From the NCBI GenBank assembly GCA_902634405.1, contig CACPJY010000010.1:1-51759 (forward strand): DNA of 51,759 nt, written 5' to 3'. A program made the translations under genes and the position numbers. Origin of the DNA: an uncultured Synechococcaceae cyanobacterium (GTDB lineage Bacteria; Cyanobacteriota; Cyanobacteriia; PCC-6307; Cyanobiaceae). Below the pieces are notes generated by a model. That model saw nothing but the letters and a program-made list of their open reading frames with translations, had not been told where the DNA came from and searched no databases. Of this stretch, positions 23,895 through 32,668 are shown one piece after another. Positions within the stretch are counted from its first letter, which is position 1. Each line of letters opens with the position of its first letter.

Positions 23895-24267
23895 CAAACG
23901 TTTTTATCTTATGGATAAATGTTCCAAAAAGTTTGAGTACTTTTCAAGAGAAACCCCATATTCCATAAACAAATTTCACCGCTAAAAACACTTGTTTTTA
24001 TCTGCTCAGGAATTATCTATTTTCTTTTGTCATTTATATTGGAACGTCTAATTCTCGAGAACTATCTAAGAGAAGTCAGCCAAGAGGTGGTCAATCAATT
24101 TCTTTTAGTAGAGTTTTTCCTGAGTTCAGCTTTAGCTAGTAGTTACTTTGGAAGGCTCGTTATGACTGTGGAGTTGGGCTGAAAGGGCTTGCTATTATTT
24201 GCTGGCATGGAGTTTCTTCTGGATAGGAGTCCAGCGAGCCATGTCCTTTGTTCTTGTTCTCTTTCCT

Positions 24268-24441
24268 ATGGAGAAATCTGAAACATCTAAATGGAAGCCA
24301 TCTGAAGAAGAGCGTGAAGTGATGGAAGCAGTTTGGATGCAAGTTAAAGGTGCATGCGAGAAACTAAAAGAAGAAACCACTGCTGAAGACCAGCACATTT
24401 TCAAGATGCTTCAAGAAATGGCTGATCGTTATTACTCCTGA
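24268..24441 (+). CDS. small acidic helical protein
   Basis: 57 residues, MEKSETSKWKPSEEEREVME then AVWMQVKGACEKLKEETTAE and ending MADRYYS. ATG 24268 is chosen; upstream in-frame starts at 24241 and 24199 would add a hydrophobic stretch that looks accidental. The stop overlaps the next start (TGATG). Helical, soluble, of unknown role. Confidence 0.5.
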   Translation: MEKSETSKWKPSEEEREVMEAVWMQVKGACEKLKEETTAEDQHIFKMLQEMADRYYS

Positions 24442-24617
24442 TGGAGGATTTCAACGGAGGGTATGCTGCGCTTGCGGTGGTTGGTTTTTTCTTTCTTGGC
24501 CTTCAGATCTGGTGGATAAGTATGACCGTTAGAAATGGTTGGAATGAAAGAGCCCTAATAAATCAGAATCAGACGGAAGAGATTAAAAAGAGGCTTGAAA
24601 AGATATTTTCAAAATAA
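24441..24617 (+). CDS. small single-pass membrane protein
   Basis: 58 residues, MEDFNGGYAALAVVGFFFLG then LQIWWISMTVRNGWNERALI and a basic helical tail (EEIKKRLEKIFSK). One helix plus a coiled tail. Coupled to the preceding gene by TGATG, and third ORF 24687-24821 follows. Confidence 0.55.
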   Translation: MEDFNGGYAALAVVGFFFLGLQIWWISMTVRNGWNERALINQNQTEEIKKRLEKIFSK

Positions 24618-24686
24618 AAGATTCAACATCATCTATTTTTAAAATCTGTTGGTTTCGCTTTTGCTTGATTTATTCCCGTTCTCCCA

Positions 24687-24821
24687 ATGCCCCTAAATAA
24701 ACTCACTCCTGTTAAGCCAGATAAAAATCAACCCTGGAAAGTATGGGCTTTTGTTGTTGGTTTGAATCTAGTGGCATGGGTTGGTTGGTATTTCATGCAT
24801 GATGCTCCTTCTAGATGGTAA
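24687..24821 (+). CDS. small single-pass membrane protein
   Basis: 44 residues, MPLNKLTPVKPDKNQPWKVW then AFVVGLNLVAWVGWYFMHDA. A soluble N-terminus and one Trp-rich helix. It follows the previous gene by 69 bp. Hypothetical. Confidence 0.5.
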   Translation: MPLNKLTPVKPDKNQPWKVWAFVVGLNLVAWVGWYFMHDAPSRW

Positions 24822-24930
24822 ACATTTCAAGCGTTAGTTTCTAAGACCTAAAGCTTTGATTTGGCATGAAGGAGTTTGGAGTTTGGTTTTTATAGCTCTT
24901 CTCTTGGCACGGTATGTCTTGATAACTGGT

Positions 24931-25006
24931 GTTATCACTCACACGGAAGTATTCATTACCCAGTAGTTGAGTTCTGTTATATCAAGAGATTTATGATCGA
25001 GGTTTT
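24931..25006 (+). repeat. dispersed intergenic repeat, copy H
   Basis: TTATCACTCACACGGAAGTA, TTCATTACCCAGTAGTTGAG, TTCTGTTATATCAAGAGATT. The 3' arm is shortened to TTATGATCGAGG and overlaps the end of the minus-strand peptide 24991-25116. Confidence 0.6.
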
Positions 25007-25116
25007 AGCTTTGGTTTTTTATTCGTGAGGAACCAGCCCAATAGACCACGAGTAATAACTAACAGAATCGATAAAAAAGCTAGCGCTACACATATAGGGC
25101 AGTGGGGAAATCCCAT
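24991..25116 (-). CDS. small membrane peptide with CPIC motif
   Basis: 41 residues, MGFPHCPICVALAFLSILLV then ITRGLLGWFLTNKKPKLKPR. One helix, an HCPIC motif that could bind a metal, and a basic tail. GGAG lies before the ATG. The final codons overlap repeat copy H. Hypothetical. Confidence 0.45.
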   Translation of the reverse strand: MGFPHCPICVALAFLSILLVITRGLLGWFLTNKKPKLKPRS

Positions 25117-25223
25117 TAGGTAGCAGCTCCAGAAAGCTTTATATCCTTTTTAGCCGAAACAAGCTATGGGATCATGATGGAGTTAATTGGTCTTTAATAA
25201 TTGTCAGTCAATTTATTTGAATA

Positions 25224-25496
25224 ATGGACTTTTCTGGACCTGATTCGATTGATAAAGCTGTTGAGGCAGGCTTAGACCTTGATGGCAGTCCAATCCCTAA
25301 GGAGATGCTCAATCTTTACCGAGAAGTCATGGAGAAAGAAGGGGCAAGAAAAAGAAGTGGAGTGAAAAAATCAATGCGTAACCGAATAGTGCGCTCGGGT
25401 GCAAAGCACTTTGACAAAGACACTCTTAATCAGCGTCTAGTCGAAGCTGATTGGGAAGGTTTAAAGCCAAAGGAGGTTGAATTCTTCTTTGGTTGA
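25224..25496 (+). CDS. conserved-looking picocyanobacterial hypothetical protein
   Basis: 90 residues, acidic then basic: DKAVEAGLDLDGSPIPKEML, then KEGARKRSGVKKSMRNRIV, then AKHFDKDTLNQRLVEADWEG and a Phe-rich end (VEFFFG). The mix of an acidic helix, a basic helix and a loop suggests a nucleic-acid- or protein-binding small factor, but I recognise no domain. Repeat copy I lies directly downstream. Confidence 0.65.
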   Translation: MDFSGPDSIDKAVEAGLDLDGSPIPKEMLNLYREVMEKEGARKRSGVKKSMRNRIVRSGAKHFDKDTLNQRLVEADWEGLKPKEVEFFFG

Positions 25497-25514
25497 TTTT
25501 CCGTCTATCCAAGC

Positions 25515-25610
25515 TTGGATAGAAACCTCTGATTTCCTGAGAACGCTTGCTATCAAAGAAATCGCAGGTTTCATTAGTCAACAGTTGATTTATGTCATAT
25601 CAAGGGATCT
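25515..25610 (+). repeat. dispersed intergenic repeat, copy I
   Basis: TTGGATAGAAACCTCTGATT, TCCTGAGAACGCTTGCTATC, GGTTTCATTAGTCAACAGTT and GATTTATGTCATATCAAGGG. It lies between the end of 25224-25496 and the startless gene body at 25681. Confidence 0.7.
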
Positions 25611-25680
25611 TCCGGAATTGTGGTGTGTAAAAAAAATCTATTTGAGATGGCTAATCGATTTTAAAGAGATCAGTTAGGGA

Positions 25681-26067
25681 GGGGTTCTCCCTTTATCAAG
25701 TTTAGAAAGACATCTTGGAGTTTCCTTAACTCCTGTTCAGGAAGATTTAAATAGGGGCCTTTTTGAAATTAGAGATTTCCAGACGAGTGGTTTGCCTGTG
25801 AATAGCCTTCGTGTTCGTGTTGAAGAGGAGTATGGCTTGAAACAGCTTGCTTATGAAATGGATTATGAAAACACGACTGAAGTTTTGGCAGGCCTAAGAC
25901 ATCGTTTTGGTCCTCCGGTTCGAACAAGCATTGATGTTGATGGAAGATCTCCTCAACAACAATGGATTTGCCATACAGGAGAAGATGTGATTACTGCAGT
26001 TAAGAGCGAACAAAGACCTTTCTTGCTTTCTTATCGACCATCACTCCTAGACCCTTCTTTCCTTTGA
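25681..26067 (+). pseudogene. gene body without a normal start codon
   Basis: An open frame of 128 codons runs from just after the stop TAG at 25675. It reads like protein from its beginning (GVLPLSSLERHLGVSLTPVQ, EDLNRGLFEIRDFQTSG, then VRVEEEYGLKQLAYEMDYE). No ATG, GTG or TTG occurs in frame before the TTG at 25792, so about 36 conserved-looking residues would be lost from that start. The start may have been destroyed when repeat copy I arrived 70 bp upstream, or an ATT start is used. Function not recognised. Confidence 0.5.
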
Positions 26068-26209
26068 AATTTAATTCCTTCTAACCTCTTTTGATCACTC
26101 AAATGAACAGATTCACTAACTAATAGCTATGTTCACATCTTTTCATCAAATCTCAGCGAAAATCATTGGTTTGAATGGAGTTTGGCAATTCCTTTCTCCC
26201 TGGCGTGTT

Positions 26210-26255
26210 GATATTGCTTTCAGGGCAGAGGGATGTTAATAAGATTGACTTGATT
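26210..26255 (+). repeat. second dispersed repeat family, partial copy 3
   Basis: TTGATATTGCTTTCAGGGCA then GAGGGATGTTAATAAGATTG matches the left part of 14765-14822. The region 26068-26371 holds no gene I can support. Confidence 0.45.
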
Positions 26256-26371
26256 GTTTCTAGTTATTTTAGAGCGCTATTATGCAATTGACTGCGAATT
26301 GGTTAGATTTAATAAACCACGATAAAAATCATAAAATTTTTAAGAGGGTTAACCATAAATCGCTTCAACTT

Positions 26372-27724
26372 TTATGTATTCCATGTCAGAAAGTATCTTA
26401 GTTGATCAACTATTAGTACCCAAGATAAAAGAACTAGCTCCCATGATAGAGAAGTAGGCCTGGAATCAATTATTCGTCTATTTAGCTTCATTAATATTAA
26501 TGCTAAACCTATAGCACAAGCAGGAGCTAGAAGTCTTGCAATAAGTCGAAAATGTACCGCAGCCCATTGAGGGAAAATAGCTATGTAGAGTATAGTTATT
26601 AATACAAAATATCCTGAGACTGTTTCGATAGAGCTTTTCTTACAACTCTCTAATTCAGATACTCTGAGTATTGAGATGATGGAGCCTATAGCTGTAATGA
26701 TTGCAAATTCCGTCAGTAGCAGGAGACAATTAATAATTTGCCAAATCAATGACAAGGAAAGGTTATTTATGTCTACATTTGCTATACCTGAAGGTACATT
26801 GGCTATTGGTGTAATAAACTTTAATGTGCTTAAAATTCCCCCATAATATGTATCAGATTGCTCTAAGCCAATTCTGAACAACAGGCCGCCCCCACTTGCC
26901 TCATAACCAGAGCTTATAATCATAATGGTCGCTAAATATCTTATTAATAGATATAATGTTATCCCAATTAAGAATGGCTTGATTGTCACTCCACCTGACA
27001 TATTGATACCCTCTTTGTTCTGTATGGTTTCTTTATCACTCCTCCAATTACGACCAAACCATTCCTTTTGATTTATAAAATTAAGTAATATTTTGCCAAT
27101 GATAAAAACTAATGAACCAGTCGGATATGAGTAGGCAGCTATAACGAGAAAAAAGTTGGAAAGTAATTTTTTGTGGTGCCTCAACCTTAACCATAACCCT
27201 ATTATAGATAGAAAGATAAAACAATCTTCAAAGTCTGGTTCAGTTAATAGACCAAGGAATGCTGGATTTGTTAGTAGTAGTAGACCAGCCAAGGCACCAA
27301 AGAAACTTATAGATCTTTTAGGAAATCCTTTAGTTTCAAAGCCAGAATGGATAAAAAGGTCATATATTATCCAGGAAAGTAAAAATAATTGAGAAACACC
27401 TAATGTTAACGTCAGTTTTTGGTAGAGAACATGATCATTTGTTATGTAGGCAATCAAACTATTCGGCAAATAGCCGATAATTGGATAGGTAAGATGTATT
27501 TTGGAATTAGTAAAAGTTTCACTTGAGTTTATATTCCAATGCCAAAACCCTAGCCATTTAAATGGGTTTTCACCAATCAATGAAAAGGAAGCATTTAGCT
27601 GCCTTAAATAGGTGATTGAGTTTATTCGCGCAGTTGCAACTTCACTTGAAGTTAGGACTAGATATATAAAGGCTAATACTCCAATTAAGACAATCAACCA
27701 AGAAAGCTTATTTATTTTTTTCAT
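26372..27724 (-). CDS. polytopic membrane protein, possible GT-C-like enzyme
   Basis: 450 residues with about ten hydrophobic helices (WLIVLIGVLAFIYLVLTSS, LLLTNPAFLGLL, FLVIAAYSYPTGSLVFIIGK, ALILMKLNRRI and others). The long first loop (GFWHWNINSSETFTNSKIHL) and the two-residue acidic TEPDFED resemble GT-C glycosyltransferases or mannosyl-type membrane proteins, but no sure motif is seen. It is the last gene of the CotH operon, 92 bp after the VTC gene on the same strand. It may export or elaborate a cell-surface polymer. The assignment is weak. Confidence 0.65.
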   Translation of the reverse strand: MKKINKLSWLIVLIGVLAFIYLVLTSSEVATARINSITYLRQLNASFSLIGENPFKWLGFWHWNINSSETFTNSKIHLTYPIIGYLPNSLIAYITNDHVLYQKLTLTLGVSQLFLLSWIIYDLFIHSGFETKGFPKRSISFFGALAGLLLLTNPAFLGLLTEPDFEDCFIFLSIIGLWLRLRHHKKLLSNFFLVIAAYSYPTGSLVFIIGKILLNFINQKEWFGRNWRSDKETIQNKEGINMSGGVTIKPFLIGITLYLLIRYLATIMIISSGYEASGGGLLFRIGLEQSDTYYGGILSTLKFITPIANVPSGIANVDINNLSLSLIWQIINCLLLLTEFAIITAIGSIISILRVSELESCKKSSIETVSGYFVLITILYIAIFPQWAAVHFRLIARLLAPACAIGLALILMKLNRRIIDSRPTSLSWELVLLSWVLIVDQLRYFLTWNT

Positions 27725-27816
27725 CTTTATCGTTCTGTTTATAGTAAGAAGTTTAATAAAATAATTATGCCTAGTAAATCAGGTCTTGACTATATCATTA
27801 GAAGTTTTTTAACTGA

Positions 27817-28458
27817 TTAATACAAAGCCATTATTCCATAACAGTATTTAGAAAATTTGGATAAAGTTAGATTGTTCTCTTCGATTAGATTAGATTTCTT
27901 TATTTTTGACTTATTCATACCATAATCTGCTTTTACTTCTAAGACATTGATATTAGTTAAGATGCTTACATCTGTTCTATATTTTCTGCCATTACTTATG
28001 ACTCTACCTAGCTTAAGAGATGAATCTAGAGTGATTCTTTCATCCCCACATTCTGACAGAAAATATAGTCTCTTATATTCAATACCAATTACCGGATGGT
28101 AGATAGCTTCAACACTACTTGGGATTCTCATCAAGGGAAATTGATTAGATTGAATTTTTTTTAAACTTTCAAACTTGTTTATTTCGATTGCTTGCTTCCA
28201 GCCTAATTCGCCTTTCTTAAATTTATATTCAAGAAAGGCATCATTTACATTCTCGTTATAAAATCTTACCCTTATCTTTTTACGCTCTGATATCCCTTCT
28301 TCCGCTAACTGAAAGAGGCTAAGGCTTAAGGTATCGTAATAAATACTTGTAACTTTCCTTTCAGGGTAGATTTCCCTAAAACCATAGTCTAAAAGTTTAT
28401 TATATATTAAGTAAAGCTGGGGATTTGAAATCACAAACTTTCGTTCTGTTCTTTTCAT
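27817..28458 (-). CDS. VTC domain protein (polyphosphate polymerase-like)
   Basis: 213 residues that form the VTC tunnel fold. Key motifs: ERKFVIS at the N-terminus, VTSIYYDTLSLSLF, RKKIRVRFYNE, LEYKFKKGELGWKQ and LEVKADYGMNK, whose Arg and Lys residues would line the polyphosphate tunnel in eukaryotic Vtc4. Bacterial VTC domains are known in operons with CotH kinases and DUF4956 proteins; their product is unproven. Its start overlaps the CotH gene's end as ATGA at 28455-28458, implying coupling. The absence of transmembrane segments suggests a cytosolic domain docked to its membrane partners. Confidence 0.85.
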   Translation of the reverse strand: MKRTERKFVISNPQLYLIYNKLLDYGFREIYPERKVTSIYYDTLSLSLFQLAEEGISERKKIRVRFYNENVNDAFLEYKFKKGELGWKQAIEINKFESLKKIQSNQFPLMRIPSSVEAIYHPVIGIEYKRLYFLSECGDERITLDSSLKLGRVISNGRKYRTDVSILTNINVLEVKADYGMNKSKIKKSNLIEENNLTLSKFSKYCYGIMALY

Positions 28459-31076
28459 CGCTTTGTTTTTACTCCAAACTCGTTCCCATATAATTTGTTG
28501 ATAATTTCGTATGAGCTTAACTTACTTCTTAATCTTTTCCCATTTATATAAACTTTTGAATCCTCTGAGACGAGATTATTGAAGTATGATTTAGTATTCC
28601 CTTCTTTGATATTGATACTAGGAGGGCTGTACATATTCTTCTTTATATATGCAGCAATTGGTATCTGTACACCAGTAAAATTGTAATTTCTAATGGTTAC
28701 ATTAGATTCGTCTTTTACGACTAATCCTAGGTCACTTCTATCGACAAATAATGAATCAATTTCTAGCAATGACTTCTCACCAATGCTTACAGCCTTATCT
28801 TTTGCGTTAGTAGCTAGAATATCTTTAATTTCCCCAATCGAAGATGATAGATCTAGGCAATCATTCCCTACAGAATTGCATCCTATGCTTTTGATAGAGA
28901 ATAGTGAATTATCCGAATCTAATGCATCTGAGCTTATGTTCTCAAAAATTAACCGCCGGCCTATCATTTGCGATTCTATTAAATTAATCCCATCTTCAGA
29001 CTTAGAGTTTAAAACTTTTATTTTGTCAAAGTTCACTTGTGAATTTATTATGTTCATTCCTGCAGAAAGTCCAAGTAAGCTTTTTTTTGGTGAGGATAAA
29101 TTATTTAACTTCAGGCTGTTTATCTCTACAGTTGAATCCTTTATTATTAATGAGCCTCCTTTTAAGTTGCAACCAATTATTTCAACTTCTTCATTTGAGG
29201 TATCTTCGCCAAAAAGCAAACTCGAATTCTTAAAGCTTAGTGATGCATTCTCTTTAATACATATGGAGGAACCCGCAGCAAATAAAATATTGGCAGATTT
29301 AAACTCAATGTCTTTATCTATAACATGAGACCCTTTTTTAAATATTTGCGTATAGCGGGGCTTTGATCCATAAATCGTTTTATCTTCACTCTTTTTCTCA
29401 TTAACGACAACAACTGATTTAACTGTATCTATTTTACTTTCACTCTTGAAATTGTTAGTGGTATATATTGTATTCTGAAAATTACATTTTCCCAATGAAT
29501 TTAGATTAAAACTTTTTTTAAAGCCCTTTACTAAAATAATTGGATAGCTTTCGTTCCCTTCACATTTCAGCTTTACTATCTGAGGCAATCTAGAGGAGTT
29601 ATTTGTAAAAGAAACTTCTGATAGATTCTTCAGATCAATTGACACAATAGGCTTGCTTTCTTTTGCTATTGAAACTTCCTTTGATATTTTTCTTAGGCGA
29701 GAATTTATTTGACTCCAAGGAGCAATATAAGGGGTTATGCCGAGCTGAAAAAACTCATCTGAACGCCAAAACTCTCTATATAAATTACCACGCTCTACTG
29801 AGAATTTTGACCATGAATCTTCTAATTCATCTTTTATAAACTCCTCAGAACTTAGCTCTTCTAGGGTTTTAAAATAGCTCAGATAAAAATCAGTATTTAG
29901 AACATCAGACCCACCAAATAGCATCTCATACCACCTTAGATTCTTGCAAACATTTACAGCATGCTGAGACCCCCTTAGTTTTTTATTGCAAACTTTTTCG
30001 TCTTTCCCAAAAGTTCCTAAGTCAGCAATTCGTGTATTTATGTGCCAACGATCATAGTGACCGTCAAAATAAATAGGTTCAAACAATCCATCTACAGGGT
30101 TTAAATAAAAACCAACACTTTTTGGAAGCGTACCGTGAATTGTTTGAAATATGTCCGACATTCCAATAAATTTACCCCATTTCTCCTGGTTAAAATATTT
30201 TCCAAATACAGTTGGATCTCGTCTCATTCTTTCTAGAACTGTTAATGATTCATTTAATATCCTTTTATCTCTGCCTTCCCAATACTTCTTGTCCCGGGGC
30301 TTAAATCTCGCGGTTTTTAAATCATCTCCATAACTAGTGTCTAAGCTGAATAAGGGGCCGTACCTTTTATTTTGCCTTTCTATTAACTCTTTCCCCAGTA
30401 CTTCTTCAATATGACGAATGCCCACATATTCTCCATTGATATACATCCTTATATAAAAGTGCTTGGGTGCAAGTATGCCTCTGCTACTTACTAATTTTGC
30501 CACATGTAATTCATTATCATATCCTCTTATTACAGGCATCTGTAACGAGAAGTCTTCCATCCCTTCTAGTTTCATATCATCCTTTAAGTCAATTCTAAGA
30601 CTCATTTTTTTTAGCCCAAGCTTATGGATTTTCCGCATCCCCTTGGGTCTGAGCTTTATTCGGTAATCTTTCCCTTTATAGGAAAGTTTTCCATTGACCC
30701 ATGGCCCTTTATTGCAATTATCTGAATCTATCTGACGGCAGTTTAGGCGAGTAATGTTTTTAAGGTTAATCTTAAGGTCTACTTTCTCTAGTTTTCTATT
30801 AGAAATTAGCGATCTAAAAATATCTAATGCAAACAATTTATAGTTAGAAATTACTGATAGTTTTTGCTTGAGTCCATCACTAAGCTCTTGTCTTGAATCT
30901 ATACCTAGTGCATATTTAATTGTACTACGATTGTAATTAATGATTAGAGGTAGACTCATTAATTGTATACCAACAATAATTGCGCAAGGCTTATAGAGTT
31001 TTCGTATAACTTTTACCAACCACCTCTTGTGGGAGATTTTTCCTTTTCCTAAATTGTTATTATTGACTATTTTCAC
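28455..31076 (-). CDS. CotH kinase family protein with C-terminal beta-helix
   Basis: 873 residues. A single N-terminal membrane anchor (KPCAIIVGIQLMSLPLIINY, residues 30-50) is followed by a CotH-type kinase domain to about residue 450. It has the tell-tale FYIRMYINGEYVGIRHIEEV and YLNPVDGLFEPIYFDGHYDR. From about residue 580 to 810 come short repeating strands (SSLLFGEDTSNEEVEIIGCN, SDALDSDNSLFSIKSIGCNS, DKAVSIGEKSLLEIDSLFVD), the signature of a right-handed beta-helix, probably outside the membrane. Bacillus CotH phosphorylates spore coat proteins; here a surface target is guessed. It sits between DUF4956 (15 bp gap) and VTC (4 bp overlap). Confidence 0.85.
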   Translation of the reverse strand: MKIVNNNNLGKGKISHKRWLVKVIRKLYKPCAIIVGIQLMSLPLIINYNRSTIKYALGIDSRQELSDGLKQKLSVISNYKLFALDIFRSLISNRKLEKVDLKINLKNITRLNCRQIDSDNCNKGPWVNGKLSYKGKDYRIKLRPKGMRKIHKLGLKKMSLRIDLKDDMKLEGMEDFSLQMPVIRGYDNELHVAKLVSSRGILAPKHFYIRMYINGEYVGIRHIEEVLGKELIERQNKRYGPLFSLDTSYGDDLKTARFKPRDKKYWEGRDKRILNESLTVLERMRRDPTVFGKYFNQEKWGKFIGMSDIFQTIHGTLPKSVGFYLNPVDGLFEPIYFDGHYDRWHINTRIADLGTFGKDEKVCNKKLRGSQHAVNVCKNLRWYEMLFGGSDVLNTDFYLSYFKTLEELSSEEFIKDELEDSWSKFSVERGNLYREFWRSDEFFQLGITPYIAPWSQINSRLRKISKEVSIAKESKPIVSIDLKNLSEVSFTNNSSRLPQIVKLKCEGNESYPIILVKGFKKSFNLNSLGKCNFQNTIYTTNNFKSESKIDTVKSVVVVNEKKSEDKTIYGSKPRYTQIFKKGSHVIDKDIEFKSANILFAAGSSICIKENASLSFKNSSLLFGEDTSNEEVEIIGCNLKGGSLIIKDSTVEINSLKLNNLSSPKKSLLGLSAGMNIINSQVNFDKIKVLNSKSEDGINLIESQMIGRRLIFENISSDALDSDNSLFSIKSIGCNSVGNDCLDLSSSIGEIKDILATNAKDKAVSIGEKSLLEIDSLFVDRSDLGLVVKDESNVTIRNYNFTGVQIPIAAYIKKNMYSPPSINIKEGNTKSYFNNLVSEDSKVYINGKRLRSKLSSYEIINKLYGNEFGVKTKR

Positions 31077-31091
31077 GTTTTAATCTTTGAT

Positions 31092-31802
31092 TTATGCTGA
31101 TGGAGAGTTATAGAAATTAATCTCCTTCGCCTTTCCATCGCTTTTGAGCTTGCTAATCATAAGACTTAAGGAACGATGATCTTTAACGCTAACACCCAGC
31201 AATATATTCATAGAATCATCTTCATCTGAAGTTATAGTTTTAATGGTATATGAATTGCAGAAATCATCTAGGATCCTGTATAGATCATCAATCTCTACAT
31301 TGGTATCCGTTGTAATATGAAGAGAGTCCAGTGATAATTCTTTTCTTCTGCTATTAGGTATCTCGCCATCTACTTTGTAAGCAAGAATTATTGCGATTGT
31401 ACCAAAGATTACAACTAATAATGCGAATGCGACATGAGACGCTCCGATAGATATACCTACACATACAGCCCATAGAATAAAGGTCAGGTTATATGGTTCT
31501 TTTACAGCAGTTCGGAATCTTACAACAGATAAAGCACCAACTAATCCTAGAGATAAAGCTAAAGAAGATTTTACTACAGCTATTAGTGCCGCAACACTAA
31601 TAGTCACTAGCATTATCGTATTCCCATAGCCACTCCTAGAAGAGAATGAGTTCCCAAACCGCTTGAATGCATAGCGTAAATAGAGCCCTGCTGCACCAGC
31701 GAAGAGAAGTATTAAAAAACCTTCTTTAAAGCTTAATGGTATGCCTATCTTTGAGGCAGTTAGACCGTTTTCTAAGATTGCTTCTTGGAATGATGAAGAC
31801 AT
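31092..31802 (-). CDS. DUF4956 family membrane protein
   Basis: 236 residues. Four helices are visible (GFLILLFAGAAGLYLRYAFK, TIMLVTISVAALIAVVKSS, LTFILWAVCVGISIGASHV, FALLVVIFGTIAIILAYKV), followed by a soluble C-terminal domain (LDSLHITTDTNVEIDDLYRI). The LSLGLVGALSVVRFRTAVKEP loop is the family's hallmark. DUF4956 proteins are typical neighbours of VTC and CotH genes. First gene of the operon, upstream of CotH. Role unknown; a membrane platform for polymer export is a fair guess. Confidence 0.85.
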   Translation of the reverse strand: MSSSFQEAILENGLTASKIGIPLSFKEGFLILLFAGAAGLYLRYAFKRFGNSFSSRSGYGNTIMLVTISVAALIAVVKSSLALSLGLVGALSVVRFRTAVKEPYNLTFILWAVCVGISIGASHVAFALLVVIFGTIAIILAYKVDGEIPNSRRKELSLDSLHITTDTNVEIDDLYRILDDFCNSYTIKTITSDEDDSMNILLGVSVKDHRSLSLMISKLKSDGKAKEINFYNSPSA

Positions 31803-31887
31803 CTTCTAGCTAAACCTCCTTCAAGCTTAATAGATAAATCTTTCCTTAACAATAAATACTTGCGAAAGCCTAGTAAACAAAACGATG

Positions 31888-32307
31888 TTAAAGAACATTC
31901 TTTTTCTGTTTTACTAGCGATAGATTTAAACCTTTAGATTCGCTTGGAAGCTTATTTGCTAATTGAGCTAGATAATCATCAAGTTCTTTTTTAGTGCCTC
32001 CAAGATCTTCCCCACATCCATCAAAAATATTATTGGATAGAGAATTTACTAAATCCGCCTTTTGTGCAGACCTGATATCTTTCATGACAGGCGAAAAGAG
32101 TAAGCCTTTTGAAAGTTGAGCGGCAGCAATTTGTCCAGCCTTTTCAGGCGGCACTCCCTTACTGAGAGAGGTGCAAAATTTTTCTGAAAACTTTTTACTT
32201 AAATTCGACACACCAGTTGGTAAATCCGTAGTAGATGCAAATGTGGTAACCGGAGCAAGGAAAACTGCTATTGCAACAAGGCAGCTAACTAGGAAGGACT
32301 TAATCAT
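31888..32307 (-). CDS. small secreted helical protein
   Basis: 139 residues with a signal peptide (MIKSFLVSCLVAIAVFLAPV TTFAS) and a mature part of soluble helices (SKKFSEKFCTSLSKGVPPEK, AAQLSKGLLF, DIRSAQKADLVNSL) with two Cys (KFCTSL, DGCGED) that could form one disulfide. It follows 32307-32444 by TAATG, so the two are coupled. It lies upstream of the CotH operon on the same strand but 85 bp away. Periplasmic, unknown. Confidence 0.65.
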   Translation of the reverse strand: MIKSFLVSCLVAIAVFLAPVTTFASTTDLPTGVSNLSKKFSEKFCTSLSKGVPPEKAGQIAAAQLSKGLLFSPVMKDIRSAQKADLVNSLSNNIFDGCGEDLGGTKKELDDYLAQLANKLPSESKGLNLSLVKQKKNVL

Positions 32308-32444
32308 TAATCCAATCTATCGGCATAGTCTCTTAAAATCTCTGCCATTTTATGGGGCGGTGTTTCTTGCTGATACCCCTTACATAAATCAAAGAACTTT
32401 TCTAGAAATTCCTTAATAGGTCCTGGCCTTTTTTTTTTAGTCAT
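32307..32444 (-). CDS. small basic helical protein, coupled
   Basis: 45 residues, MTKKKRPGPIKEFLEKFFDL then CKGYQQETPPHKMAEILRDY ADRLD. Its stop TAA shares the A with the next ATG (TAATG). One Cys. Not long enough for a family call; the coupling supports it. Confidence 0.45.
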   Translation of the reverse strand: MTKKKRPGPIKEFLEKFFDLCKGYQQETPPHKMAEILRDYADRLD

Positions 32445-32668
32445 TTAGAACCTCAAACATGTGAACAGATTTTTTGCATTCTTTGTCATCTTTTTTAGTC
32501 ACCCAAAAGAACCTCTTCATTTTCTAGTACTTGATTTGAGTCATATCAGTGGATTAGGCAGAATCACATCGTGTGATCAGAAACTTGTCAAAAAGGTTTA
32601 CGCTTTTAACCTTTCTAACCCTTTTAAGAAGTTTTTTCTGGATATTGTTGAGACTAATAAATAAGGGC

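Noticed and set aside
28693-29328. 211-codon ORF opposite the CotH gene
   Set aside because: Mirror frame of the beta-helix region; Ser/Leu/Phe-rich with no domain, while the minus-strand gene is complete.
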